The notes under the pieces were generated by a model that saw only the letters and a list, made by a program, of their open reading frames with translations, searched no databases and was not told the origin of the DNA. 64,000 nucleotides of DNA. Origin: Grammothele lineata. Taxonomy: Eukaryota > Basidiomycota > Agaricomycetes > Polyporales > Polyporaceae. Shown here piece after piece: positions 43,755 to 54,488 of this stretch (position 1 is its first letter; every line of letters starts with the position of its first letter). The DNA is taken from NCBI GenBank assembly GCA_002150815.3, contig NDFF03000323.1, positions 62,001 to 126,000 on the forward strand, read 5' to 3'. Made by a program: the position numbers and the translations under genes.

Positions 43755-44405
43755 ATGCTTATTCCCGCGTTACGATCCGTTCTTCGAACAAATTCTCCTG
43801 CGCGATTCACCCATCTCAACTTCTACTCCACCGCCGCCGAGCGAGCACGCAGGCACTGGAAAACCGGCGCCCACCCTGCGCCCAAGTCCCTCATCGCAGA
43901 CGAAGAGGACAGCGACGAGTATTGGCCCAAACCCCTGACCGAGGGCGACGACCCTGAGCTCAACGCCTCTGAAGAAGACGAGCACGACGGTCGGCCCCTC
44001 CCTCACCGCCCCTTTCCGATAAAACCCACCATGAAACCCACCCCGCCCGAGGTTCGCGCGCATAAGGAGACGATGAAGCGCAAATTCCCTCAAGGCTGGG
44101 CGCCGCCACGCAAGATCTCGCGCGAGGCGATGAGCTGGCTTCGCGAGATGCACACGCGCGACCCCATAATGTTCTCGACCTCTCTTCTCGCGGACCGCTT
44201 TCGCATCAGCCCCGAGGCGGTCCGGCGCATCCTCGGGAGCAAGTGGGAGCCTAGCACGGCGGAGAGGACGAAGATGGCGAAGAGGGAGCGGGAGGCGCGT
44301 GAGCGGTTCTGGGCGGAGCGGAGGGCGAAGGAGAATGAGGAGCACGAGCGGATACAGATAAAATACAGGCGGAGGCGCAAGGAGGACAAGTTCACGCTCG
44401 AATGA
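43755..44405 (+). CDS. RRG9: Rrg9/neugrin-like mitochondrial protein, 216 aa
   Basis: Single exon. The first residues (MLIPALRSVLRTNSPARFTHLNF) look like a mitochondrial targeting sequence. The diagnostic block runs from KFPQGWAPPRKISREAMSWL to SPEAVRRILGSKWEPS (about 115-175), the neugrin/Rrg9 signature. The C-terminus is a charged helix (KREREARERFWAERRAKENE). Yeast Rrg9 is needed for respiratory growth and mtDNA maintenance, and neugrin works in mitochondrial rRNA handling. ATG 43755 is chosen although the frame is open far upstream (to 43344), because that extension overlaps SEC20 exon 1. Confidence 0.87.
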   Translation: MLIPALRSVLRTNSPARFTHLNFYSTAAERARRHWKTGAHPAPKSLIADEEDSDEYWPKPLTEGDDPELNASEEDEHDGRPLPHRPFPIKPTMKPTPPEVRAHKETMKRKFPQGWAPPRKISREAMSWLREMHTRDPIMFSTSLLADRFRISPEAVRRILGSKWEPSTAERTKMAKREREARERFWAERRAKENEEHERIQIKYRRRRKEDKFTLE

Positions 44406-44696
44406 GCTTGGGCTGGTAAGCCCATCGGACGGGTAGAGAGCATGGAGTGCATACACTATAAACCATTGCTAATCTTGAGGTGCCGTCGTTCAACGCATCA
44501 CTATTTTCTGGCTAAATTGACGATAGATTGTCATATCTTGCAATAGGCAAGCATTGTAGAGGTGTGCGGACAAGGCCAAATCGCCCAGCCCACTCAACTC
44601 GAGTCGTCTAGTTTGGGTGTTGTCCAGCCCGTGACCTTGCTGCGCACTGTCGTAATCCCTTTCATTCCCCGATAGCTGCCATCAGATGCGCCCGTG

Positions 44697-44704
44697 TATA
44701 TAAA
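44697..44704 (+). promoter_or_regulatory. TATA box of F-box gene 1
   Basis: TATATAAA 56 nt before the ATG at 44753, followed by a short CT-rich leader. The remaining 44406-44696 holds nothing else recognisable. Confidence 0.65.
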
Positions 44705-44752
44705 GGACGTCTGGGACGACATCTAGGACGACGTCTCTCTTCCTACCCCATC

Positions 44753-46099
44753 ATGCGACTCAAATCGAAGACAGCAAAGTCCTGGGCCGCGCGTTCGTAC
44801 CGCACTCTATCCGATTTGCCAGTAGAGCTCTTGGACACAGTGATCAGCTTCGTAGACGATAAGCGTTCACTCCAAGCCTGCTCGCTCGTCTGCCATGGCT
44901 GGCAGGCCATCGCACGTCCTTACCTGTTCTCCACCATCACGACATTCAAGGACTCCTTCGCAGATCTCCCGAAGAAGATCAATGACAATGTCGAATTCTC
45001 CAAACACGTGAAGACATTGCACCTGGCATTTGATCTCATACACTCGAGGAATCCGATCGTCCATCTTACGTTCTTCGAGGCAGTTCTACCCTCGCTTCCG
45101 AGGCTACAAGAACTTCTCCTTGATCGCACCGCATTCGACCTCCCTCCTCCGGACGATCCGTCCATCATAAACTTGGAACCTATCCGCCTCCAAAAACTCG
45201 TTCTCCGCCCGCAACCGTGCTCCATGCACACGCTGATCAGCGTGTTATCTTTTTTCTCCGTGGATACAGCCGAAGTCCGCTCGTATGCTCATGGACGTAC
45301 TCGTTTTGACTCCCGACTCCTCCGCTCGCGACTCTCCATCCGCCACTTCTCATTGTGCACTGGCTGGGATGCCTTCTTCGATTGGCACGATGTCGGATAC
45401 TACACTACACGGCTATACGATGTCTTCCGAGAAGCGCTGTCCCCGGCATCACTGAAGTCGCTCGTCATGCCCAAGACGGATGCCAGGACCACGGGCGAGC
45501 TCATACGTGATTGCGGACGCAATTTGACGCACCTAGACTGTGACATAGAGCTCGGGCCGCGGGTACAACCCTCGGAAGAAACCTCCGGTAAGTATAGCAC
45601 GACCTTTCGCGAACATCGTGGTCACCTAGCTAACATCTTCACGACACCGACAGCCCATTGGCTAGCAACACTCAACCTCCCGAAATGTACCAAGCTGGAG
45701 AGTTTCGCGGTTGCGATCGTACTTCCCCCGCCCGGCGCTCAGCACACCCCCAGTACTCCCCTCGGAGCGGTGTGCGCGATCGTCCTGGCTACCATCCCTT
45801 CGAGGACGCTCAGGGAGCTTACGCTGCGCCTCCGTGGCGTGCGCGGCGCGAGGCAGGTGCGGAACGCGCAGATCCTCGACCTGCGTGTGCTCGACGACGC
45901 GCTGGCGGACGAGGCGGCTTTCCCGGCGCTGAAAAACGTTCAGGTCCGGATCGAGTATTCGGGGCGGCCGTCGACGACGCCGTACGCGGTCGAGTGCGAG
46001 GTGGCGGTGGTGAAAGGAATGCCAAAGATGAGAGCGGCGGGCGCGTTGGAGATTGTGAGCTGGAGGCCGCCGACTCCAGAAGCCTTGAGAGGATATTAG
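44753..46099 (+). CDS. F-box protein 1, 448 aa unspliced (426 aa if intron 45588-45653 is removed)
   Basis: The N-terminal F-box (TLSDLPVELLDTVISFVDDK...LVCHGWQAIARPYLF, ~17-60) would bind Skp1 in an SCF ubiquitin ligase; the remainder is the divergent Leu-rich region common in mushroom F-box proteins. The frame is open throughout, but GTAAGT at 45588, a CTAAC branch site and ACAG at 45653 delimit a 66-nt, stop-free, phase-1 candidate intron. I expect it to be spliced. The paralogue immediately downstream has the same arrangement at the same codon. Confidence 0.85.
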   Translation: MRLKSKTAKSWAARSYRTLSDLPVELLDTVISFVDDKRSLQACSLVCHGWQAIARPYLFSTITTFKDSFADLPKKINDNVEFSKHVKTLHLAFDLIHSRNPIVHLTFFEAVLPSLPRLQELLLDRTAFDLPPPDDPSIINLEPIRLQKLVLRPQPCSMHTLISVLSFFSVDTAEVRSYAHGRTRFDSRLLRSRLSIRHFSLCTGWDAFFDWHDVGYYTTRLYDVFREALSPASLKSLVMPKTDARTTGELIRDCGRNLTHLDCDIELGPRVQPSEETSGKYSTTFREHRGHLANIFTTPTAHWLATLNLPKCTKLESFAVAIVLPPPGAQHTPSTPLGAVCAIVLATIPSRTLRELTLRLRGVRGARQVRNAQILDLRVLDDALADEAAFPALKNVQVRIEYSGRPSTTPYAVECEVAVVKGMPKMRAAGALEIVSWRPPTPEALRGY

Positions 46100-46301
46100 T
46101 CTTTATAGTTGACTTGTCTCGCTGTTGCCTGCTGAACACGAATCTCTTAATGACGTTCTCAAACCTAGGCTGGGAGGCTAGGGAATGCCTTTGATTAGGA
46201 TTAGAGCTCCGATTCAAGAAATGCAGCCCTATGTAGCTGACTTCGAAATCGCGGGGCTTTCATCTTCAAGCTGCAAGTTCAAATTTTGAAACCCGACGGC
46301 C

Positions 46302-47651
46302 ATGTTACCGACCGAGCTCATTCTGAAGATCCTCGAAAACCTCAGTGAAGACCCACGGTCCCTCAAGCAATGCGTACTTGTATGCCACGCCTGGCTCTCT
46401 CCCGTTCGCAGCTATCTTTTTCGCCACTTTTCCATCCGTCAATTTGAAGACGGCTCAGCCAAACGCAAGACCCTTGGGGGTGTCCTCCACTTTCTAACGA
46501 CAAGACCAGACATAGCGTCGCACATCCGCAGTCTCGAATTCCAAGCTACGTGCGACGACCACGCAACTCCCACTGTGCCAGCCGTCGACCTCCGCACCGT
46601 CGAGGCATTTCTCTCGTGCCTGCCATCGCTCCAGGAACTTGACCTCGGGTGTCTCTGCTCGTACTCGGAGGACGTATCCACCGCATCCACATTCGCTCTC
46701 AATAGGCTCCGCGTCTTTCATTGCAAGAGAAACGACATGAAGGAAGATAGCCTCCACCGCCTTATCCGCGTCCTCTCCCTCTTTTCGAATCTCGAAGACC
46801 TCGCGATCGACAACTTCTACTGGCCGGAGGCGGTCGAATCGACACTACCAGATCCGTTTCCTACCCACCGCGTGCGCGTCCGCCGGTTGAGTATGGAGTG
46901 GAGCTGCTGGTGGACCGACGCAGGCCTGACCGCACTCGCGCGACTCTTCTGCCCGGCTTCCCTTCGATCCCTCTGCGTGCTTCACGCTTGTCGGCCGACG
47001 GTGCGCTGGAATCAATTTCGCTCTGTGGGGACGTTCATGCGCCAGGTTGGCGCGAACATCACTACGCTGACAGTGGACCTTGACGAAGTGACAGTCGACT
47101 ACTTCGAGGGAGACAGCTTCGACTCGAAACCCAGTGAGTACCCCAATCGTTACAAGCCGCCGACGTATTCGCTGACGAGCATCCACTACGGCGCGCCCCC
47201 GCGACTCCCAGAAAAAGAAGAGTTCGGCCGTTACATGTCCCTAGTCTGCTTTCCCTCTCTCCGGGAGCTCACCGGACACGTATCCATCAAGTTAGACCAA
47301 TTCTGGAATCGCCCGAGGAACACCCTCCATCCCACGCACGTCTTCTCCGAGATCCTGCGCACCGCGCCGGGCACCCTGCGCAAAGCCACGCTCACCGTCA
47401 CGGGCAACGAACATTCCTGGCCGTACGACATTGGGCCGGACTGTCCGATATGGGAAGAGCTGGACACCGCGGCCGTCGCGCAGCCCGGCTTGGAAGAGTT
47501 CCGGATCATCGTGCAGTTCCAGACGAAGTGGTGGCTCGCGCCCGGGCCCAGTGCACGGCAGGCGGTGAAGATGAGGGTCGCGAGCACGGTGTCGGATTGG
47601 TTCCCTCGCGCGGAATCGCGGGGCGTACTTTGTGTAGTCATCGAACTGTGA
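46302..47651 (+). CDS. F-box protein 2, 449 aa unspliced (423 aa if intron 47134-47211 is removed)
   Basis: F-box at the extreme N-terminus (LPTELILKILENLSEDPRSL...LVCHAWLSPVRSYLF). The Leu-rich remainder includes FLSCLPSLQELDLGCLCS. Tandem paralogue of F-box protein 1, in the same orientation 202 bp downstream. GTGAGT at 47134, CTGAC branch-like sequence and CCCAG ending at 47211 delimit a 78-nt, stop-free, phase-1 intron candidate at codon 278, matching codon 279 of the neighbour. The target protein cannot be inferred. Confidence 0.85.
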   Translation: MLPTELILKILENLSEDPRSLKQCVLVCHAWLSPVRSYLFRHFSIRQFEDGSAKRKTLGGVLHFLTTRPDIASHIRSLEFQATCDDHATPTVPAVDLRTVEAFLSCLPSLQELDLGCLCSYSEDVSTASTFALNRLRVFHCKRNDMKEDSLHRLIRVLSLFSNLEDLAIDNFYWPEAVESTLPDPFPTHRVRVRRLSMEWSCWWTDAGLTALARLFCPASLRSLCVLHACRPTVRWNQFRSVGTFMRQVGANITTLTVDLDEVTVDYFEGDSFDSKPSEYPNRYKPPTYSLTSIHYGAPPRLPEKEEFGRYMSLVCFPSLRELTGHVSIKLDQFWNRPRNTLHPTHVFSEILRTAPGTLRKATLTVTGNEHSWPYDIGPDCPIWEELDTAAVAQPGLEEFRIIVQFQTKWWLAPGPSARQAVKMRVASTVSDWFPRAESRGVLCVVIEL

Positions 47652-48244
47652 GTGTTCTTGGAATATCTTGCTTTTGACAATGAATCACTGACATGGATAC
47701 TACGGCTAGCCCTAGCAAAGATACTTGATTGGAGTTTCGAAACTCAACTCGACATAACCCTACCCGTTCACTTATTCTGGTCCGTCCTGTCAGCCACCTA
47801 CGCTAGCAGTAGCCCATCCGTCTCAGCCATGTCTCTCACTCTTCCTGTGTACTTTTGTGGAACCCAATAGTATGGCAGTTCTCACACACTGTCATATCAG
47901 GCACAAGGCCTAGGATATATTGCAGGTATTAACCTGCGATTAGACAGTACACGGGCGTGACGGCGAGACGAGAGGAAGCAAGAAAGCTATACAAGCACAG
48001 AGAAGCAGAGAACGGTACGAGGATAAGAAATTGTGGTAAATCAAGAAAAAGGTAGCTATGTGAGGGGGGCGCGGAGACGGGGTGAATGTGGATGAAGCAC
48101 CAGACGTAAATGGGGATGGGATGGGGATAAGGGTGTGGGGTTACGTTCACTACAGATCATGCAGAAAGACTCCTTCAATCGATCAACCAACCGACCACCT
48201 TCAGCTCACGACTTTCTCTCCCAACCTCACCTGCCCTTTCACAC
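47652..48244. other. Intergenic, convergent 3' regions
   Basis: About 600 bp between two genes transcribed towards each other. No coding sequence is supportable. Confidence 0.6.
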
Positions 48245-51200
48245 TCAATCCTCACGCTCTGCATCCGGGGGCGGGCCCTGAATATCCACATGGCCCTTAT
48301 CGTCCATGACCGCGTCCTGGGTCGAGACGTCGACGCCCGCCGCACGGCACGCGCGCTCCTCCTCCTCGCCCAGCCCGAGCGGGTCGCGCGGGATCCAGAC
48401 GACGGGCTGAGGGGACACGCTCGCGGGGTGGTAGAAGTCCTTCGGGCCCGCCTCCTCGTCCACGCCCCGCACGCTCACGCCCGACGTGCGGCGCGAGCGC
48501 GCGTCGGCGCCCGTCTCTGCGTCCTCGGGCGAGAGCGAGAGCTGCGCCTTCTTCGTGAGAGGGCTGTTCGATGCTTCCGCGTTCGCATCGGCGTCCGCGC
48601 CCTCGGCCTTGGCGGGGAACTCCTTAGCCGAGTAGCTGCTGGGCCGCTTGCGCACGCTGCGCTTCTCGACGTCGTTCGAGTGCCCGTCGTCCGTCGCCTG
48701 CTCGTCGAGCTCCTCCGCGGCGGCCGCGACGTTCGGGTCCGCCCCTGCGCTCGTCATGTCCGCGAGGGTGAGGGGGAGGTACTGGATGAGCGGGCCGTAC
48801 GAGTTGTTGATGATGAGGTGGAAGAAGGCGGTGAAAACGATGAGGACGACCATGAGCGCGCCCTCGGGCACGGCGGACGCGTGGTGGTCCTGGTCTTGGG
48901 CGAGGAAGAAGAGCGCGGTGAGGCAGATTTGTTGAAGGTAGAGGCCGACGAAGACGTGCTGGAGGGCCTTGGGGAAGAAGAGGCCGCCGGTCTCACCGCC
49001 AGCCTGGCCATCGAGCTGCCAGAGGAAGAGGTACTTCCAGAGGAGGTAGAAGAGGAAGAACGTGGCGAGGGCGAGACCGTTGATGATGGGCGAAATGATG
49101 CTGTACGCGAGAGCTACAACGAACGTCAGCTGGAGAGGAACCAGGCCAGAAGCGTAGCACTCACTGATAACGCAGAGGAGCGTGATGCTCGGGAAGAGCG
49201 TGCCCCACGAGACAGACCGCAGCGTGTACTTGATAGCGTAGATCGAACGAGGAGTCGAACCGAGGATGAACAGCTTAACGTAGTACAGAATGAGGGGCAC
49301 GACTTGCAGGAAGCCCGCGGCGGTACCCGAGAGACCCTGCAGGACGATGTACCTGTACAAGATAAATCAGCACGAGTCCGGGGAGAGGGTCGCTGCATAG
49401 ACTGACGTGAGGAAGAAGGTGGAGGCTTTCGGGAGGTTCTGAGCGAGAAGACTGGGGATGCCCGTGGGGTTTTTGACGAGGTCGGGCAGCGCGGCGATGA
49501 TACCAGACGAGATGGTCACGATCAAGAACGAGTGCTATCGTAATCCGTCAGTCCCGACCCCAACATCGCCCGTAGAGGATCTACTTACGATAACCTGGAA
49601 CATGAAGTACCGCGTCATCAAGCTAAGCTCGATGCTCGTGCGCTGCGGCATGCCCTCGAAGCGCGCGAGGAGGCGGAGGAAGATCGGGAGCAGCATCATG
49701 AGCACCGCGAGCAGCGCGGGGGGCAGGATACCGGAGATGATGCCGACGACGACCGACGGCAGCTTGCAGAGCCACGCGAGCCAGCTGTACGTCGCGCAGA
49801 GCGAGTGCACGTTCGACACGATACCGACGAAGGCGACTGCGGGCGGTCGCGGGTGGTTAGTGTGAGCGTGAGCGTGTGTGAGCAGTGTGGAGTAGGTGAC
49901 GTACCAGGGATGGCCCAAACGATGATGAGCCCGATGGTGATCGCCCAGCTGATCGCGGTGCGGATGCGCGCCTCGTACGGGTTCATGTTGAGGTTGCCCC
50001 AGATCACGTCGTCGGGCGACACGCCGACGCCCTGCGCGGTCATGCGGTACGGCATGTGGTGCGTGAGCAGCTGCGCCGCCATGTGCGCCGCGACCTGCGA
50101 GTTGAAGAGCACGAACGCCGAGTTGAGCGGGGGGTAGGTCTGCGCGCTGCCGGGGTCCGCCTTGAGCGCGTCCGGGTGGTTCGTCTCCGCGGGCGCGAGG
50201 CTGGAGCTTGCCGCGACGTCGCGCGCGAGCGCACGCCGGGCGGTGCGCAGGGCCTGGTTGGTCTCCGCGAGCTCGGTCCGCGCCCACTCGATCGAGTCGA
50301 CCTTCTCGCCCATGAAGGGAAGCCCGAAGGGCATCCATCCGGCAGGGGGCAGGCGGTGCGTGGGGCGCTTGTTCTTCGGGACGAGCTTCTCGGCGAGAGA
50401 AAGGTCACCCTGCTCGACGTCGACGATGCTGGGGTCCGTGAGGGGGCGGCCGTCGTTGGTGCCGTCGGGTGAGGAGGGGCCGTTGCCGGCCTTCTTAGTC
50501 GCCTTTGCCTCGGCCTTGAGCTTCTTGTTGCGGAGCTTGACGGCGGTGTTAAGGAGGTTCGTCTCTGCCGACTCGAGCTTCTTCGCGGCCTTCTGACGGC
50601 GCTCGTACAGCTCGGGCATCTCCTTGAGGTCGCGGTTAAGCCAGACCTTGGCGACGCCACCGGGGAGGTGGGAGTAAAGGTTCTTAATGGCGGCCTCCGT
50701 GAGGTAACGGCGGGGAACGCCAGTGACAAGGATCGTGCTGGCCTTAGGCGATGCCGCATTGACAGGGTCGATGAGCCAGCGCTGGCGAACGGTAACGAAT
50801 TGCTTCATCTCGTAGCGGATGTTCCACCAGATCCAAATGGTGAAGACCCATGCCAGGATGAGGTGAGCGGCATAGCGGTTCTGCTTGGTCTGCGCGACGT
50901 TGCCGAAGATGAAGCGGTCGAGGCCCTGGTGGGCATCGACAGTGGTTCCGACGGCAGTGATGGGGAGGAGGATGAGCCAAGAGAGGAGCCAGATGGGTAA
51001 CAGTATCCGGACCATCATGCGCAAGAAGCGCACGAAGAAATACGCGTCCATGCCGTTCTTCGTCCGGATATCATGGTGATCGGACATGAACACGGTGTAC
51101 GGCCATAGCAGGAGATTCTTGCCGATTTCGGCGACGCGGTTACTGCAAGGAAGAGTGTAAGTCGATGCACGAATAAGCGTATCGGGTGCAAAGTGTCAGA

Positions 51201-52119
51201 GAGACGTGTTCAAAAACGAGCGGGCATCGCTCCCGTGGAGCCAACCCTGACAGGCATCGCCCGTACGCGGAGAACGCGTCAAAGTCGCCCCCAGAACGGT
51301 GCCAATATCGTCTCCCAACCCGACCCCCCCAAGGGCGCGCATTTCCAGAGAACCCCGCCGTCTAAAAACAGGACGCGGGGAACTCTAGGGCACGGCAACC
51401 CTTGAATGAGGCATTCAGGGTGTGGGGGAGGCGATGGGCTTGAGAATATGTCCCTTTCCCGTCGTCGAAGACCCGTACGACATTCTCCGCGTAGACGGAG
51501 AACGCGCATACATGCGGTCATCGATCCAAGAGTGGAGCACAACAGGGGCAGGAACAAGACATGATCATGCGCGGCGTGATAACGGGGGAAGGCAGCACCG
51601 TCGAGCTTGCTGGACGCGCCCCTGGGGGTGCAGCATGGCTGGGAGGCGCGTCCGTTTCCCGACGAGCATGACGTCGTCAGGCCGCGATGTGCCTGGCGCT
51701 GTCTCATGGGAGCTCGCGGGCGCCGGCATGCCCCTCGCCCACACCTTCTGCGCATCCGCACATCGTGTCCGAGCCCCTCCTGGACGCGTCCTGGCCTCCC
51801 GGAGACGCATATACCCAGCCGCTGCCTCCTCCCGCCCTGCGCCCACGCCACCGCCGCCACTTCCGAGAGTCGGAGCGAGAAGAAGACGAGCGCTCACCTC
51901 TTCTTGGGGACATAGGTGCGGGGCTGGTAGATTGCGGGAAAGAACGGACGGACGAGGGTGAAGATACCAATCTCGATACCGAAGACGGCGGCGTTGAAGA
52001 CGAGGGCGGTGACGAACGTCGATGTCGACGCGCTCGTCGCCGAGGATATATCTGACCTGTGGATGGGGAGCGTGTGTGAGCGCGGGGGCGAAAGAGGGAG
52101 ACGGGTGGGGTGCGTACAT
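48245..52119 (-). CDS. CSC1/OSCA/TMEM63-type mechanosensitive cation channel, 960 aa
   Basis: Exons: start codon A-T at 52118-52119, then 51898-52056, 49905-51142, 49589-49836, 49407-49534, 48245-49352 (2883 nt, in frame). Plasma-membrane, stretch- or osmotically gated channel family (DUF221/RSN1_7TM). The N-terminal TM (FVTALVFNAAVFGIEIGIFT) is followed by AIYQPRTYVPKK. Then come NRVAEIGKNLLLWPYTVFMS, two further TMs, a large cytoplasmic loop with an ILVTGVPRRYL RNA-recognition-like fold, and the pore-forming region (WAITIGLIIVWAIPG, GILPPALLAVLMMLLPIF, FFLFYLLWKYLFLWQ). The cytoplasmic tail is long and acidic/Ser-rich. No in-frame ATG exists in exon 2 before the TM; joining AT (upstream) to G (exon 2) creates MSDISSATSAS. 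Confidence 0.92.
52057..52117 (-). other. 61-nt intron splitting the channel start codon
   Basis: Donor GTACGC directly after CCCCATCAT; acceptor CCACAG directly before GTCAGATATATCC. Splicing joins AT and G into the initiation codon. Confidence 0.7.
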
Positions 52120-54488
52120 GATGGGGTCGTGAACGGGGGCAAGGGGGGCGTCGACTGGCCGGGGTGGATGTTAATAAAAGAGTGGCTGGCGGAGGCGGCG
52201 GGCGGAAGGGATATGAAAGGAAAGGAACAAGGAAGAGGTGACGTCGGGACTGAAGAGGCGCCCGGCCCGCGGTCGATCGTGAACAGAAATGGACAAGAGC
52301 GTGCCTGCACGGGGACGAAGAAAAAAAGTCGAGTCCGCTCCTCATTTCGCGCGATCTTATAGCCCTCTCCGGACGTACCGTAAGCAGCTCTAAGCCGTCC
52401 GGATCACTGTGTCCTTCGGCTATCTGTTGTGCACAAATGATTTTCGGTGGCTGAGAAGAAGGCCTCGTCTGCGCTGGCGACGTCTCTCGTGAGTACCGTA
52501 GAGGCTGCAAGGTCCGGGCAGAAAGGACGACGACATAGGAGAGCGGTCGTCGGTGGCGGCGCCAACGCCCCGCATGTCTCACAGGGTTGTTCGACATCGG
52601 ACGCTCCACCGCCCCAGCTTGCGTCATAGCGACTCGGACGACCATCTGAGATGCCTTCCGCACTTGGCAAAGCGCAGCACCGCGTTTCCGGATCGGCAGA
52701 TCCCGATATCCCCACTCGGCCACATCTCCAACTTTGACGCGCTCCTCCTCCACTGTCCCCTGTGTCCCGTCTTTATCCTCGTCATGTTGGTGTTTCTTCA
52801 GCTCGGCGTACGCACGTCCACCACTTGACAGAAAATACTGGCTCCCTCGGACGTCTGTCGCCCGGAAGGCATCGAATGCTCGGGATGAACCGCAGCCGCG
52901 TTGATCATCCCACGGATAATGATGTATGCAGCCGCAACCTCCGTCGGAGAGACTGCCCTCCCGGGCTGGCACTCTCGTTCTGCACGACTCGGACACATGG
53001 TCGCCACAAAGCGCTGCACAGATCACAGACCTACCGTTCTTTCTGCTGTTCCTCGGTGCGACATGCCTATCCGAACGCGCCGTTGCTTGGTGAGACATAC
53101 GAGCCATCATCCTCTGATGCTCATTGGCAGCGCATAACGAAAACATTCACACCCACATACAAGCCATCCGCTTCCATCAAGCACGATGCACGCTACAAAA
53201 TTCATATGTAATAGCATGAGGAACAGAGAACGCGAACATCGCCACTAGCTCGACGTTCCGAGATCCGAACCGGGCGAATTAAGGCGGGGCAAAAAGTCCG
53301 ACGCTCTCGTCATTCCCTGCTACCGCCCGATCAAGTCGACATATCGTGGCCGCGAACGGCGTTCCCTGCAAGACTAGTTTCAACAGCAATAGAGCAAATT
53401 TCCTCTCTGAATGCATATGTAGCGTCCTTGCCAGAAATGATGTCATTTTACGCAAGTGGAAGGTTGGCACGTTGATTGAAGGTCTGCGTCGGATGACGGC
53501 GGTTACCGACGCCGAGTGCAAATGTTGTTCATTCCTAGTTCAATACCAGCGTGTTCATCGGAAATCGGGGGCGGTCGACGAGGATCGCTCACCAATATCT
53601 TCGACGCCTGCGAGCTACCGTAGGAGCCAGTTGAATATAAACGGATGATTCTGCGCTTCGAGCGTCGAATTCATGCCTACAGCTCATCCAGAGAGGTAGG
53701 GGAATTTTTGGGGTACTGGCAAGAACAGTCTTGTCGAGCTGGAAGTGAGAAGCTCGAGGATGACGCTAAGAACGGAATGAGAGTTAGTAGAAGCAGATCT
53801 AGAATCGCAGCTATCGGGGTCCAACTATCCCCATGGACTCCCTGTAGACGGCAGCGCACTCTAGATCTCAAGAGTGAGAGGGAGGTAAACGGATGTCCAA
53901 CACGGGAAATGATGGGCAGCGAAGCAATGGTCGGAGGAGGAGGAGTCAGGCGATCTCGATTCTCGACGACCACGGAAACTTCAAGATGGGCGTTACGATG
54001 ATGGGCCAACGCGATCACATGCTTTTGGCGTGACGGCGTGAGAGAGACGCCGATGACGTACTTCGGGCCTGTTGAACAGCGCCGGCTCTTTGGCACATTC
54101 GATCGCCGCATACACTTGGCTAACCTCACCCGTCCCACTAGTTGCGCGTGTCTGACAATAACCAGAACAGTATATGCTATGATGGATCACTTCCTTAGGG
54201 GCCGATGCGTACGTGTCCCAATGCATGTGGGGCCTCTACCGTCGCGATTCGGTTCATGCTCACTTCACTCCAGTAGACTGTCAGCCTCCGTGTGTGCAGT
54301 CCCGATGCGCTATTGGGTGACGTTCTCCGTCCCGTGGAAGCCGAATGTCAGCCTCTGAGGAGGCTGCCTAGCATATATCCTCGCGTTCTTTGTCATCTTC
54401 TCCTCGTCCACCTTGCTATCTTCCTTCTACCTTCTCAGTGCTTTCGCATCGCTCTCACATCGCTATCAACTCGCTCTGCCGCTTTACG
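52120..54488. other. Intergenic, no gene recognised
   Basis: 2.4 kb between the channel and kinase promoters. The region just upstream of 52120 includes the channel leader. Short frames in all phases lack recognisable proteins. Confidence 0.55.

Noticed and set aside
48290..49405. 371-codon plus-strand frame
   Set aside because: Antisense of the CSC1-like channel C-terminus; low-complexity Arg/Glu translation.
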